Program-made: the position numbers and the translations under genes
The notes under the pieces: model-generated
Databases searched by the model: none
What the model saw: only the letters and a program-made list of their open reading frames with translations
What the model was told of the DNA's origin: nothing
Shown: one piece after another, positions 8,854 to 16,198 of the stretch
How positions within the stretch are numbered: the first letter of the stretch is position 1
Layout of the letters: the number at the start of each line of letters is the position of its first letter
DNA from: Bradyrhizobium sp. BTAi1
GTDB lineage: Bacteria; Pseudomonadota; Alphaproteobacteria; Rhizobiales; Xanthobacteraceae
Reading direction: 5' to 3'
Length of the DNA stretch: 64,000 bases
NCBI RefSeq assembly: GCF_000015165.1
Contig: NC_009485.1
Span: forward strand, 6,157,501 to 6,221,500

Positions 8854-8861
8854 ACGCAACA
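8854..8861 (+). promoter_or_regulatory. ACGCAACA box, candidate operator (site 1 of 3)
   Basis: The octamer ACGCAACA lies between divergent genes starting at 8787 and 8955. A TGTTGC at 8891-8896 forms an inverted partner. The same octamer occurs in the divergent regions at 15990 and 20339, all in the quinoprotein cluster. The binding protein is unknown. Confidence 0.4.
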
Positions 8862-8954
8862 GCCCCTGTCATCGCGAAGAGTTGACCCCGTGTTGCACCG
8901 CAACGTCTGCAAGAACGAGAACACGATGTCTCATGCGAGCAAGGCCAACCGATA

Positions 8955-9881
8955 GTGACCCAATGGATCATCGCCATCATCATGGCGTGGGGCGCCGTTG
9001 CGCTCGGCGACGTCGCGCAGGCCGAGACACGGGAGCTTCCTGTCGAGGAGATCGCGTCCGGGGTGTTCGTCCATATCGGACAGACCGCGTTGATGACCGC
9101 GGAGAACGAAGGTGCCATCGCGAATGTCGGATTTGTCATCGGCAGCGATGCCGTTGCGGTGATCGATACCGGCGGCAGCGTCCGCGAGGGACGCGCTTTG
9201 CTGGCGGCGATCCGCGCCCGCAGCAGCAAGCCGATCCGCTACGTCATCAACACCCACGCCCATCCCGACCACATCTTCGGCAATGCCGCGTTCCAGGTGG
9301 ACGACGCCCGCTTCGTCGGCGCGAAGAACCTGTCCCGGGCGATCGCCGTGCGCGGGCCGCATTACATCGAGGCCTTTCGTCGCTTGATGGGCGCCGAACT
9401 CATCGACGAGGTCCGCCTGGTGTCGCCATCGCTTGTCGTCGAGGATCACCTGTCGCTCGATCTGGGCGGGAGGACTCTGACCTTGAAGGCCTGGAGTACC
9501 GCTCATAGCGACTGCGACCTGACCGTCACCGACGACCAGAGCGGGACGTTGTTTGCTGGGGACCTGGTTTTCCTGCGTCACATCCCCGTGATGGACGGCA
9601 GTCTGCGCGGCTGGATCGCGGATATCGCGGCCCTGGCGACCATCACCGCCGCGCGCGTGGTACCCGGCCACGGGCCGGTCAGCCCATGGCCGCTGGCACT
9701 CACCGACGAACGCCGCTACCTCGACACATTGGCCCATGACGTTCGTGGGCTGATCAAGGCGGGCAAGCCGATCGCCGAGGCCGCAGGCGCCGCCGGATCG
9801 GAACGCGGCAAATGGGAGCTGTTCGACGACTACAATGCCCGCAATGCCACCGCGGCGTTCTCGGAAATGGAATGGGAATGA
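8955..9881 (+). CDS. Quinoprotein relay system MBL-fold zinc metallohydrolase
   Basis: 308 residues with a GTG start and signal peptide IIAIIMAWGAVALGDVAQA. The metallo-beta-lactamase motif THAHPDH gives ligands H101, H103, D105 and H106; a further His in STAHSDCDLTV and the PGHGPVS loop complete a dinuclear site. It belongs to the SoxH-like hydrolases that accompany PQQ dehydrogenases and a SoxYZ-like carrier (next gene), called the quinoprotein relay in family descriptions. A periplasmic hydrolase acting on a carrier-bound thioester or persulfide is only a guess. The GTG is preferred because the next ATG (8982) would remove half of the signal peptide. Confidence 0.87.
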   Translation: MTQWIIAIIMAWGAVALGDVAQAETRELPVEEIASGVFVHIGQTALMTAENEGAIANVGFVIGSDAVAVIDTGGSVREGRALLAAIRARSSKPIRYVINTHAHPDHIFGNAAFQVDDARFVGAKNLSRAIAVRGPHYIEAFRRLMGAELIDEVRLVSPSLVVEDHLSLDLGGRTLTLKAWSTAHSDCDLTVTDDQSGTLFAGDLVFLRHIPVMDGSLRGWIADIAALATITAARVVPGHGPVSPWPLALTDERRYLDTLAHDVRGLIKAGKPIAEAAGAAGSERGKWELFDDYNARNATAAFSEMEWE

Positions 9882-9937
9882 GGCCGAGGACGCGTTATGA
9901 TCGTTAGCTCAGCAGACCACTCTCGGAGGATTGTGCC

Positions 9938-10774
9938 ATGATCGGGCTACGCCTGCCGTCCCTATCGTTTCTCAGCGCTGGGCTTCTTGGCGCAAGTCTC
10001 GCGTTCTGCTTCGCACCTGCGAAGGCCGCTGAGGGGTACGATCCATGGCCGGGGCTGGTCCAGGACGTCTTCAACAACAAGCCGATGCAGGACGGTGCCA
10101 ATGTCCTCTCGATCGAGATGCCGGCCCGCGCCGAGGATGCGTCGGTGGTACCGGTCACTCTTCGCAGCAAGCTGTCGCCTGCCGATGAGCGCCGCATCAA
10201 GACCATCACGCTGGTGATCGACCAGAACCCGGCACCGATGGCGGCCAAGTTCACCCTCGGCGCGGACGCCAATGTGACGGCGATATCGACCCGCGTGCGC
10301 GTCAACAACTACACAGATGTGCACGCTGTGGCCGAGCTGACCGACGGCCAGCTCTATGTCATCAAGACGTTCGTCAAGGCCTCCGGCGGCTGCTCGGCGC
10401 CGGCCGCGAAAAACCCGGACGAGGCCAAAGCCCGTATCGGCCAGATGCGCTACCGGCAGTTCACGCAAGCTGGCGACGGCGCCACGAGCGGCATCCGCGA
10501 AGCGCAGGTCATGGTCGGGCACCCCAACAATTCCGGGCTGCAGATGGATCAGCTGACGCAGCTCTACATCCCCGCCTTCTTCGTCGATCAGCTGACCCTG
10601 TCACAGGACGGCAGCCTGGTGCTGTCGGTGGAGGGCGGCATCTCGATCTCGGAGGATCCCAACATCCGCTTCACCTATGTGTCGAACGGCGCCAAGCACT
10701 TCCGCGCCGAGGCCAGGGACACGCAAGGCCATGTGTTCGAGCATGAATGGCCGGCGGAGGGCTCAGGCACCTGA
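9938..10774 (+). CDS. Quinoprotein-associated SoxYZ-like fusion carrier
   Basis: 278 residues with signal peptide GLLGASLAFCFAPAKA. The N-terminal half resembles SoxY and ends in GGCSAP, whose Cys152 corresponds to the swinging-arm Cys that carries substrate in SoxY. The C-terminal half resembles SoxZ (MVGHPNNSGLQMD and HVFEHEWP). In thiosulfate oxidation these are two proteins, so the carrier motif is internal here. Together with the MBL hydrolase (stop at 9881, 56 bp upstream) and the CXXCW protein it suggests a covalent carrier cycle tied to alcohol oxidation. Confidence 0.88.
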   Translation: MIGLRLPSLSFLSAGLLGASLAFCFAPAKAAEGYDPWPGLVQDVFNNKPMQDGANVLSIEMPARAEDASVVPVTLRSKLSPADERRIKTITLVIDQNPAPMAAKFTLGADANVTAISTRVRVNNYTDVHAVAELTDGQLYVIKTFVKASGGCSAPAAKNPDEAKARIGQMRYRQFTQAGDGATSGIREAQVMVGHPNNSGLQMDQLTQLYIPAFFVDQLTLSQDGSLVLSVEGGISISEDPNIRFTYVSNGAKHFRAEARDTQGHVFEHEWPAEGSGT

Positions 10775-10797
10775 TGGCATCGCATGGCCGCAAGGCG

Positions 10798-11157
10798 TCA
10801 GAAACACCTCACCTCGGCTTCGGCCTGGGCACGGCGGAGATCGTTGAGCGCGCTGGCGGCCTGCTCGGAAGTGCGGAACTGGGTGCCGAGATTGCTGCGC
10901 ACCTGGGACATGCTGAGAACGGTTTCCGCAGTGACGTAACGCTCATAGGGAATGATCGACGCGATCACGTCGATCGAACAGGAGCACTGCGTGATCGATT
11001 GACGGGATTCGCCATTGGCCTTCATGCAGCCGAACACATATTCGGCGCGCGCGGAGGTCGGATAGTCGTTGAGCTCGTCGGCGCGAGCCGCCCCGCCCAC
11101 GCCAATCAACGCAAGACAAACGGCGACAATCGGTCCTACCTGAACAACACAGCGCAT
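10798..11157 (-). CDS. Small exported protein with paired cysteines, unknown function
   Basis: 119 residues from the ATG at 11157, chosen because GGAGG sits 6 bases upstream. Signal VGPIVAVCLALIGVGGAARA. The mature part has YVFGCMKAN, QCSCSIDVIASIIPYERYVTAETVLSM and a final RCF, so four cysteines could form two disulfides. I do not recognise the family. Convergent with the SoxYZ fusion and inside the quinoprotein cluster, which suggests a periplasmic accessory role. Confidence 0.65.
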   Translation of the reverse strand: MRCVVQVGPIVAVCLALIGVGGAARADELNDYPTSARAEYVFGCMKANGESRQSITQCSCSIDVIASIIPYERYVTAETVLSMSQVRSNLGTQFRTSEQAASALNDLRRAQAEAEVRCF

Positions 11158-11243
11158 CACAGTCCTCCGCAGCATCGCAGCCAAAGCTATGCTAAGGAAA
11201 CGAGGCTGAAAAGAACACATCTCGAGGAAATGCAGACGGGCTC

Positions 11244-12239
11244 ATGAGGCGGATCAGTCATTTCCAGATCAGTCATTTGTTGATCGCATTACTTGCCTGC
11301 GTCGGGCTGCCGGTCTCCGCGGGCTGCGCCACTGAGACCGTCAAGGTTGCAGTGCAAAAGACCGGAACCTTTGCCTGGGAACTGGCCGTCATCCGAGCCC
11401 ATCAACTGGACAAGCAGGCCGACATTTCGATCGATGCCGTCGAGCTCGCAAGTCCCGAAGCCGGCAAGATCGCGCTACGCGCCGGCAATGCCGATATCAT
11501 GGTATCGGACTGGTTATGGGTGTCACGCGAGCGTGCGCTCGGCGCGAAGCTGACCTTCACGCCCTATTCGAGTGCGCTCGGCGCCGTGATGGTCCCGGCA
11601 AACTCGCCGATCAAGACGTTGTCCGATCTCAAGGGGCGCAAGCTGGCGGTGGCCGGCGGTCCGCTCGACAAGAGCTGGCTGTTGCTGCAGGCCTCACTCA
11701 AGCGTGATGGGATCGATCTGAAGTCGCAGGCCACGATCAGCTATGGCGCGCCGCCGCTGCTGGCCGCCAAACTGGCGGACGGCGAGATGGATGCGGGCTT
11801 GAACTACTGGAATTTCTGCGCGGCGCTGGAAGCCAAGGGCTTCCGCCGTCTGACCGGCGTCGAGGATCTCCTGGCTCCGTTCGGCGCCAAGGGCCGCACG
11901 GCCATGATCGGCTACGTTTTTGACGAGGACTGGGCCGGCAAGCATCGCGATCTCGTGGCCCGCTTCCTCTCTGTCACCGCCAAGGCCAAGGAGATCCTGG
12001 CGGCGTCCGATGCCGAGTGGCAGACGATCGCACCGTTGACCGGCGCGCCTGACGACGCCACCTTGCGGGTCTATCGCGACCGCTACCGCGAAGGCATTCC
12101 ACGCCGCCCCGTGGCCGAGGAAGAGGCCGACGCCCGCATCCTCTATGGGGTGCTCGCCGCGATCGGCGGACGCGATCTGGTCGGCCCTTCGCCCGAGCTC
12201 AGTCCCGGCACCTACTACAGGGCGGATGCGAGGGATTAG
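11244..12239 (+). CDS. NitT/TauT-type ABC transporter substrate-binding protein
   Basis: 331 residues; signal LLIALLACVGLPVSAGC, where the late Cys could also be a lipobox. The SsuA/NMT1-type fold is shown by VKVAVQKTGTFAWELAVIRAHQLD, GNADIMVSDWLWVSRERALGAKL, MVPANSPIKTLSDLKGRKLAV and KLADGEMDAGLNYWNFCAALEAKG. It leads a three-gene ABC transporter (binding protein, permease, ATPase). The ligand is unknown; lying inside the lanthanide/quinoprotein cluster, it may serve cofactor or metal uptake (inference). Confidence 0.85.
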   Translation: MRRISHFQISHLLIALLACVGLPVSAGCATETVKVAVQKTGTFAWELAVIRAHQLDKQADISIDAVELASPEAGKIALRAGNADIMVSDWLWVSRERALGAKLTFTPYSSALGAVMVPANSPIKTLSDLKGRKLAVAGGPLDKSWLLLQASLKRDGIDLKSQATISYGAPPLLAAKLADGEMDAGLNYWNFCAALEAKGFRRLTGVEDLLAPFGAKGRTAMIGYVFDEDWAGKHRDLVARFLSVTAKAKEILAASDAEWQTIAPLTGAPDDATLRVYRDRYREGIPRRPVAEEEADARILYGVLAAIGGRDLVGPSPELSPGTYYRADARD

Positions 12240-12976
12240 TGCTGCGACTGTTATCCTTTGCGCTTCTGCTGGCCACCTGGTGGATCGCCGCCGCCGTCGC
12301 CGGCAGCGTCAAGCTGCCGCCGCCATCGGCGGTGCTGGCGGTCGCGATCGCGGAAGCGCAATCCGGCGCGTTGTTTCTGCATCTCGGCGCCACGCTGGCC
12401 CGCGTCACCCTCGCCTTCACGCTGTCGATGGCGATCGGATCGGCGCTCGGCTACTGGATGGGGCGCAGCCGGCTCGCCAATCGCCTTGGCGATCCCTGGC
12501 TGATCCTGCTGCTCAACCTGCCTGCCCTGGTGGTGATCGTGCTCGCTTACATCTGGGCGGGGCTGACCGAGGTCGCCGCCATCGCAGCGATCGCGATCAA
12601 CAAGCTGCCGACCGCCGTGGTGACCTTGCGCGAGGGCGCCCGCGCACTCGATCCAGCGCTCGATGAAATGGCCAAGGTCTTCGCCTTTCCGCGCGGCCGC
12701 ATCCTCCGCCACGTCCTGCTGCCGCAGCTCGCACCTTACATCGCGGCGGCGGCGCGCTCCGGCCTGTCGCTGGTGTGGAAGATCGTGCTGGTCGCCGAGC
12801 TGCTCGGACGGCCCAATGGCATCGGCTTCGAGATCGGCGTCGCGTTTCAGCTGTTCGACATTCCGCTGCTGCTCGCCTACTCCCTGAGCTTCGCCGCCGT
12901 GGTGCTGGTGATCGAAGCTGTCATTGTCCAGCCGTTTGAGCGGCGCGCATCAAGGTGGCGGCTCCGTGCAGCTTGA
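12239..12976 (+). CDS. NitT/TauT-type ABC transporter permease
   Basis: 245-residue inner-membrane protein, GTG start overlapping the previous stop by one base. About six membrane segments. The cytoplasmic EAA-like loop is REGARALDPALDEMAKVFAFPRGRILRHVLLPQLAPYIAAA, typical of the SsuC/TauC family. It pairs with the ATPase that follows and the binding protein at 11244. Confidence 0.88.
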   Translation: MLRLLSFALLLATWWIAAAVAGSVKLPPPSAVLAVAIAEAQSGALFLHLGATLARVTLAFTLSMAIGSALGYWMGRSRLANRLGDPWLILLLNLPALVVIVLAYIWAGLTEVAAIAAIAINKLPTAVVTLREGARALDPALDEMAKVFAFPRGRILRHVLLPQLAPYIAAAARSGLSLVWKIVLVAELLGRPNGIGFEIGVAFQLFDIPLLLAYSLSFAAVVLVIEAVIVQPFERRASRWRLRAA

Positions 12977-13676
12977 TGTCGATATCAGCTCGAAGAGCTA
13001 CACCAGCGCCAATGGCAAGCGGCAGCAGGTGATCGCCGGGATGACGTTCACGCTCCGACGCGGCGAGGTCGGGGTCGTGGTCGGCCCATCCGGCTGCGGC
13101 AAGAGCACGATGCTGCGGATCCTCGCGGGCCTCGATTCCGATTATCAAGGCAAGGTGTCGCAACCCGCCGGTGCGCGGCTCGCGATGGTGTTCCAGGAGC
13201 CCCGGCTGCTGCCGTGGCGATCGGTGGAGGACAATGTCCGGCTGGCGGCGCCTGACGTTGCGGAGGACAGGCTGTCTGCCATCTTCGCCGTGCTCGAGCT
13301 CGAGGGGCATCGCAGCCATTTTCCGGGCGAGCTGTCCCTCGGCCTCGCACGTCGGGCAGCGCTGGCACGGGCATTCGCGGTCGAACCGGACTTCCTGATT
13401 CTCGATGAGCCGCTGGCCTCGCTTGACGATGCTCTCGCCGCGCGGCTGCGCGAGGAAATTGCGACATTGGTGGCCTCGCGGCCGATGATCACGCTGCTGG
13501 TCACGCACAGTATGGATGATGCGGTCCGGCTCGGGGATCGTATCTTCCTGCTGTCCTCACGACCGGCCCGGCTGCTCCACACGGTCCCGATCGCCGTGCC
13601 ACGTGCGCAGCGCAGCAACGAGCTCATTGCCGCGATCAAGGCCGATCTGGCGCGATTGGATTTTTCCGTGTCATAG
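12966..13676 (+). CDS. NitT/TauT-type ABC transporter ATP-binding protein, atypical signature
   Basis: 236 residues from a GTG at 12966, preceded by AAGGTGG and overlapping the permease by 11 bp. Walker A GPSGCGKST, Q-loop FQEPRLLPW, Walker B FLILDEPLASLDD and switch HSMDDAV are normal. The signature is LSLGLARRAALARAF where family members have LSGGQ, so the second Gly and the Gln are replaced. This may reduce or specialise ATP hydrolysis. The protein is also somewhat short at the C-terminus. Confidence 0.87.
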   Translation: MQLDVDISSKSYTSANGKRQQVIAGMTFTLRRGEVGVVVGPSGCGKSTMLRILAGLDSDYQGKVSQPAGARLAMVFQEPRLLPWRSVEDNVRLAAPDVAEDRLSAIFAVLELEGHRSHFPGELSLGLARRAALARAFAVEPDFLILDEPLASLDDALAARLREEIATLVASRPMITLLVTHSMDDAVRLGDRIFLLSSRPARLLHTVPIAVPRAQRSNELIAAIKADLARLDFSVS

Positions 13677-13712
13677 TCATGGCAATGATCGCGATCGACC
13701 AGGGAAAACGCC

Positions 13713-14063
13713 ATGAGAGCCGCAACTGCCGTCACGGCAATCACCATTCTGTCGAGCCTGCCGGTCGCGGTGCACGCGCAGAGCAAGGGCATCCGGTTGT
13801 GGAATCTGACGACGGCGACGATGACCGGCTTCCAGCTCTCTCCTGCTGGCGAGAACAAGTGGGGGCCGAATCAGACGCTGAACGACAAGGACAAGGAACT
13901 CGATCACGACGAACGGCTGAAGCTGACCGGGATCGAGCCGGGCCGCTATGATGCCAAGGTCAGCTATGCCGGCGACCGCCAATGCATCGTCCGCGGCCTC
14001 GACATCAAGGCCGAAGCCGTGATCTCGGTGGCCGACAAGGACTTGAAGGAGTGCACGAAGTAG
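13713..14063 (+). CDS. Small exported protein of the quinoprotein cluster, unknown function
   Basis: 116 residues with signal AVTAITILSSLPVAVHA. The mature part reads as a small beta-sandwich: GIRLWNLTTATMTGFQLSPAGENKWGPN, then LTGIEPGRYDAKVSYAGDRQCIVRGLDI, with Cys in RQC and KEC near the end, possibly a disulfide. No known catalytic motif. It lies 36 bp after the ABC ATPase in the same direction and may share its transcript. A periplasmic binding or structural role is inferred. Confidence 0.65.
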   Translation: MRAATAVTAITILSSLPVAVHAQSKGIRLWNLTTATMTGFQLSPAGENKWGPNQTLNDKDKELDHDERLKLTGIEPGRYDAKVSYAGDRQCIVRGLDIKAEAVISVADKDLKECTK

Positions 14064-14081
14064 GCAGGCGCCGGGCCGGCG

Positions 14082-14294
14082 TCAGGCCTTGTCGTTGCTG
14101 TGCGGGTACTCGCAGCGCCAGCGCACCGCGGTCCATTTCGGGTGTTCGCCGATCCATTGCGCGATATAGGGCGGCGCCTTCATCGCACATTGCTGCAGGG
14201 ATGCGCCGCCATCGGCGAAATGGAGATGTTGCTCTTCGCATGTCGTCGGCGAGAGCACCGCACAGACGGTAATCACGAGATCTATCGGGCTCAT
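14082..14294 (-). CDS. Small conserved Cys-containing protein
   Basis: 70 residues: SPIDLVITVCAVLSPTTCEEQHLHF, then SLQQCAMKAPPYIAQWIGEHPKWTAVRWRCEYP. The pattern VC..L..P..C...H..F....S...C...AP..I..W...HP....RW.C is one I associate with a family of short proteins in Bradyrhizobium and relatives, several of them near quinoprotein genes. Four cysteines and a hydrophobic N-terminus suggest export. Function unknown. Confidence 0.65.
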   Translation of the reverse strand: MSPIDLVITVCAVLSPTTCEEQHLHFADGGASLQQCAMKAPPYIAQWIGEHPKWTAVRWRCEYPHSNDKA

Positions 14295-14503
14295 GGCTCG
14301 GTCCTTCGATAAGCCTGATGCACACTACCTCAAAATACGACATCCGGCCGCATCGGTTTCTCTTTACGCCACAATTTGTCGAGGGAACCGCGGCAGAAGC
14401 ACGTTCAAGCGGCGGATCCGGTCCTGGCGCTTGATCCGGGCGTGCGGATCGGCTGCAATAGCGGCGGTCGATCGACCTCAAGAAACGATTTTGGAGGAAG
14501 CAG

Positions 14504-14812
14504 ATGCCCAAGGTTCTCGTGCTCTACAAGACCCCGAAGAGCGCCGAAGCATTCGACAAGCACTACATGAATGTCCACGTACCGCTGGCGAAAAAGATCC
14601 CTGGCCTCAAGACCTACGACATCAGCCGCGGCCCGGTGAATGGACCGGCGGGAGCCACCAACATTCACCTCGTGGCGACGCTGACATTCGATTCGATGCA
14701 GGCGTTGCAGGCGGGCATGGGCTCCGCCGAGGGAAAGGCTGCCGCGGGAGATCTGCCTAATTTTGCTGATGGCGGCGTCGACCTTTACATCTTCGACACC
14801 CAAGACGTTTAG
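14504..14812 (+). CDS. EthD-family protein
   Basis: 102 residues of the EthD ferredoxin-like (dimeric alpha-beta barrel) fold: VLVLYKTPKSAEAFDKHYMNVHVPLAKKIPGLKTYDISRG contains the family HYxxxHxPLxxxxPG signature. GGAGG lies about 8 bases before the ATG. EthD proteins were first found with ethyl tert-butyl ether degradation; the function here is unknown. It lies just before pqqA, which is on the opposite strand. Confidence 0.85.
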   Translation: MPKVLVLYKTPKSAEAFDKHYMNVHVPLAKKIPGLKTYDISRGPVNGPAGATNIHLVATLTFDSMQALQAGMGSAEGKAAAGDLPNFADGGVDLYIFDTQDV

Positions 14813-15108
14813 GCGAACCGAACAGCAGATTTGGGCGAACGGAGATCGTCTGGGCGCTGGGCCGTTGATTGTTCTTCGGTCCGGTTGCCCGTGCCAGCGG
14901 ACCGGAGGAGGCGTTCAAAACTGCTGGGCCGGTCTCATGAACAGTCCCCGACCGCTGAAAGAGCTACAAGCCTGAGCAAGAACAGGTCGAGGTCTTCACA
15001 AATTAAAGCAATAACAAACCAAGCTAATAACAGACCAAGGCAATCACAGTTCCGCCAAGCCAGTCCGAAGCGGATACCACGTCCGGTGGCTTGGCGGGTC
15101 GCTAATCG

Positions 15109-15189
15109 TTACTTGCGCGCCGCGCAAGCATACATGTTGATTTCCATGCCAACGGGCACTTCGACGATCTTCGGGGTCTTCCAGGCCAT
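15109..15189 (-). CDS. pqqA: PQQ precursor peptide PqqA
   Basis: 26-residue peptide starting MAWKTPKIVEVPVGMEINMY and ending ACAARK. The conserved Glu and Tyr that are crosslinked to build pyrroloquinoline quinone are E16 and Y20 (EINMY). GGGAG lies 6 bases before the ATG. PQQ is the cofactor of both dehydrogenases nearby. None of pqqBCDE occurs in the window, so the peptide gene is separated from its processing genes. The flanks at 14813-15108 and 15190-15542 contain no other gene I can support. Confidence 0.95.
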   Translation of the reverse strand: MAWKTPKIVEVPVGMEINMYACAARK

Positions 15190-15542
15190 TTCAAACTCCC
15201 AAGTTCAGACTGTCATTGACTGGCGCCTTGCTCGCGCCGGCGATTAAGCTAGGGTCGGGCCTGTCGGAACGCAAGACGCCTGCCATCACAAGTCCCGAGC
15301 ATATAAGTCGACAAGAAGCTTACTCGCCTCTTAGTTGTTTCGACATCGCCGAACAGCCGGTATCGTGCCGGATTGTGGGCCGAAACGTGGTCGTACACGT
15401 CAAACATCGCAGTCACGCACAGCCAATCCGGATTTCTACCGCCGGCGCGCGATATGAGCTCAGCGACCGAGCGGCGCCCCGGTCAAGGCGCCGATCCCAC
15501 GCTTGCTTCACCTGCCGCAGGCGGCGGGCCCCTCTCCTCCTC

Positions 15543-15935
15543 TCAGGCCCCTCCTGGCTGCACGTAACAGAACACGTAACGATTGCGACTGAGGAAGATG
15601 ATGCCGTGACCCGTCGGATTGCCCTTGTCCCACTTCAATTTATGGGCAGGGACTTCGATTTCGGTCCCGGTATCGATGTGCGGTCGACCACGCGGCTCAT
15701 CCGGACGGTCATCCGTGATGGTCACGTAGGTCTTGCCGTCACGCACATGAATCTCGTCGGCGAAGTAGGCATCGGCTTCGCCACAACACGAGGCTGTCGG
15801 TACATCCGGTTGCATCAAAGCCTCGTACCACTGACGTAACGCGGGATCGACGGCTCCCCATTGGCCGAGATCACGTGCACTCGCACTCACCCAAAGGCAG
15901 CAAAGCATTCCGAGCCAAAGGATGGTTCGTTTCAT
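15543..15935 (-). CDS. Exported protein with vicinal cysteines, unknown function
   Basis: 130 residues with signal ILWLGMLCCLWVSASA. The mature part has LRQWYEALMQPDVPTASCCGEADAY, then VRDGKTYVTITDDRP and a C-terminal HGIIFLSRNRYVFCYVQPGGA. The CC pair and the last Cys are notable. I know similar short exported proteins from Bradyrhizobium but no function. It diverges from the PQQ alcohol dehydrogenase gene and shares its intergenic region with an ACGCAACA box. Confidence 0.75.
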   Translation of the reverse strand: MKRTILWLGMLCCLWVSASARDLGQWGAVDPALRQWYEALMQPDVPTASCCGEADAYFADEIHVRDGKTYVTITDDRPDEPRGRPHIDTGTEIEVPAHKLKWDKGNPTGHGIIFLSRNRYVFCYVQPGGA

Positions 15936-15989
15936 CCGCCTACTCCTCTGTTGCCCCGGCAGAGGTCAATAAGCAATGTTCATGCCGCA

Positions 15990-15997
15990 ACGCAACA
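15990..15997 (+). promoter_or_regulatory. ACGCAACA box, candidate operator (site 2 of 3)
   Basis: Octamer ACGCAACA about 200 bases upstream of the PQQ alcohol dehydrogenase at 16199, in the divergent region 15936-16198. A second GCAACA in direct orientation is at 16019-16024. Identical octamers are at 8854 and 20339. Confidence 0.4.
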
Positions 15998-16198
15998 TCA
16001 GAGAGGTACCAAGATGCAGCAACATATTTGGCTGAACAAACAGCGGGTTACCTACGTGTTCCGGAGAGGATGAGGAGCGTTTCCCGATCGCTCGATGGCT
16101 ACTGCCCACCTTTTCATATTGACGCTTCCCGATTTCGAGGGGAGTGTTGTTCCCGCAGCGTCAGAATAGGCGCGCATCAAAAATCTTGGAGGAAATGA

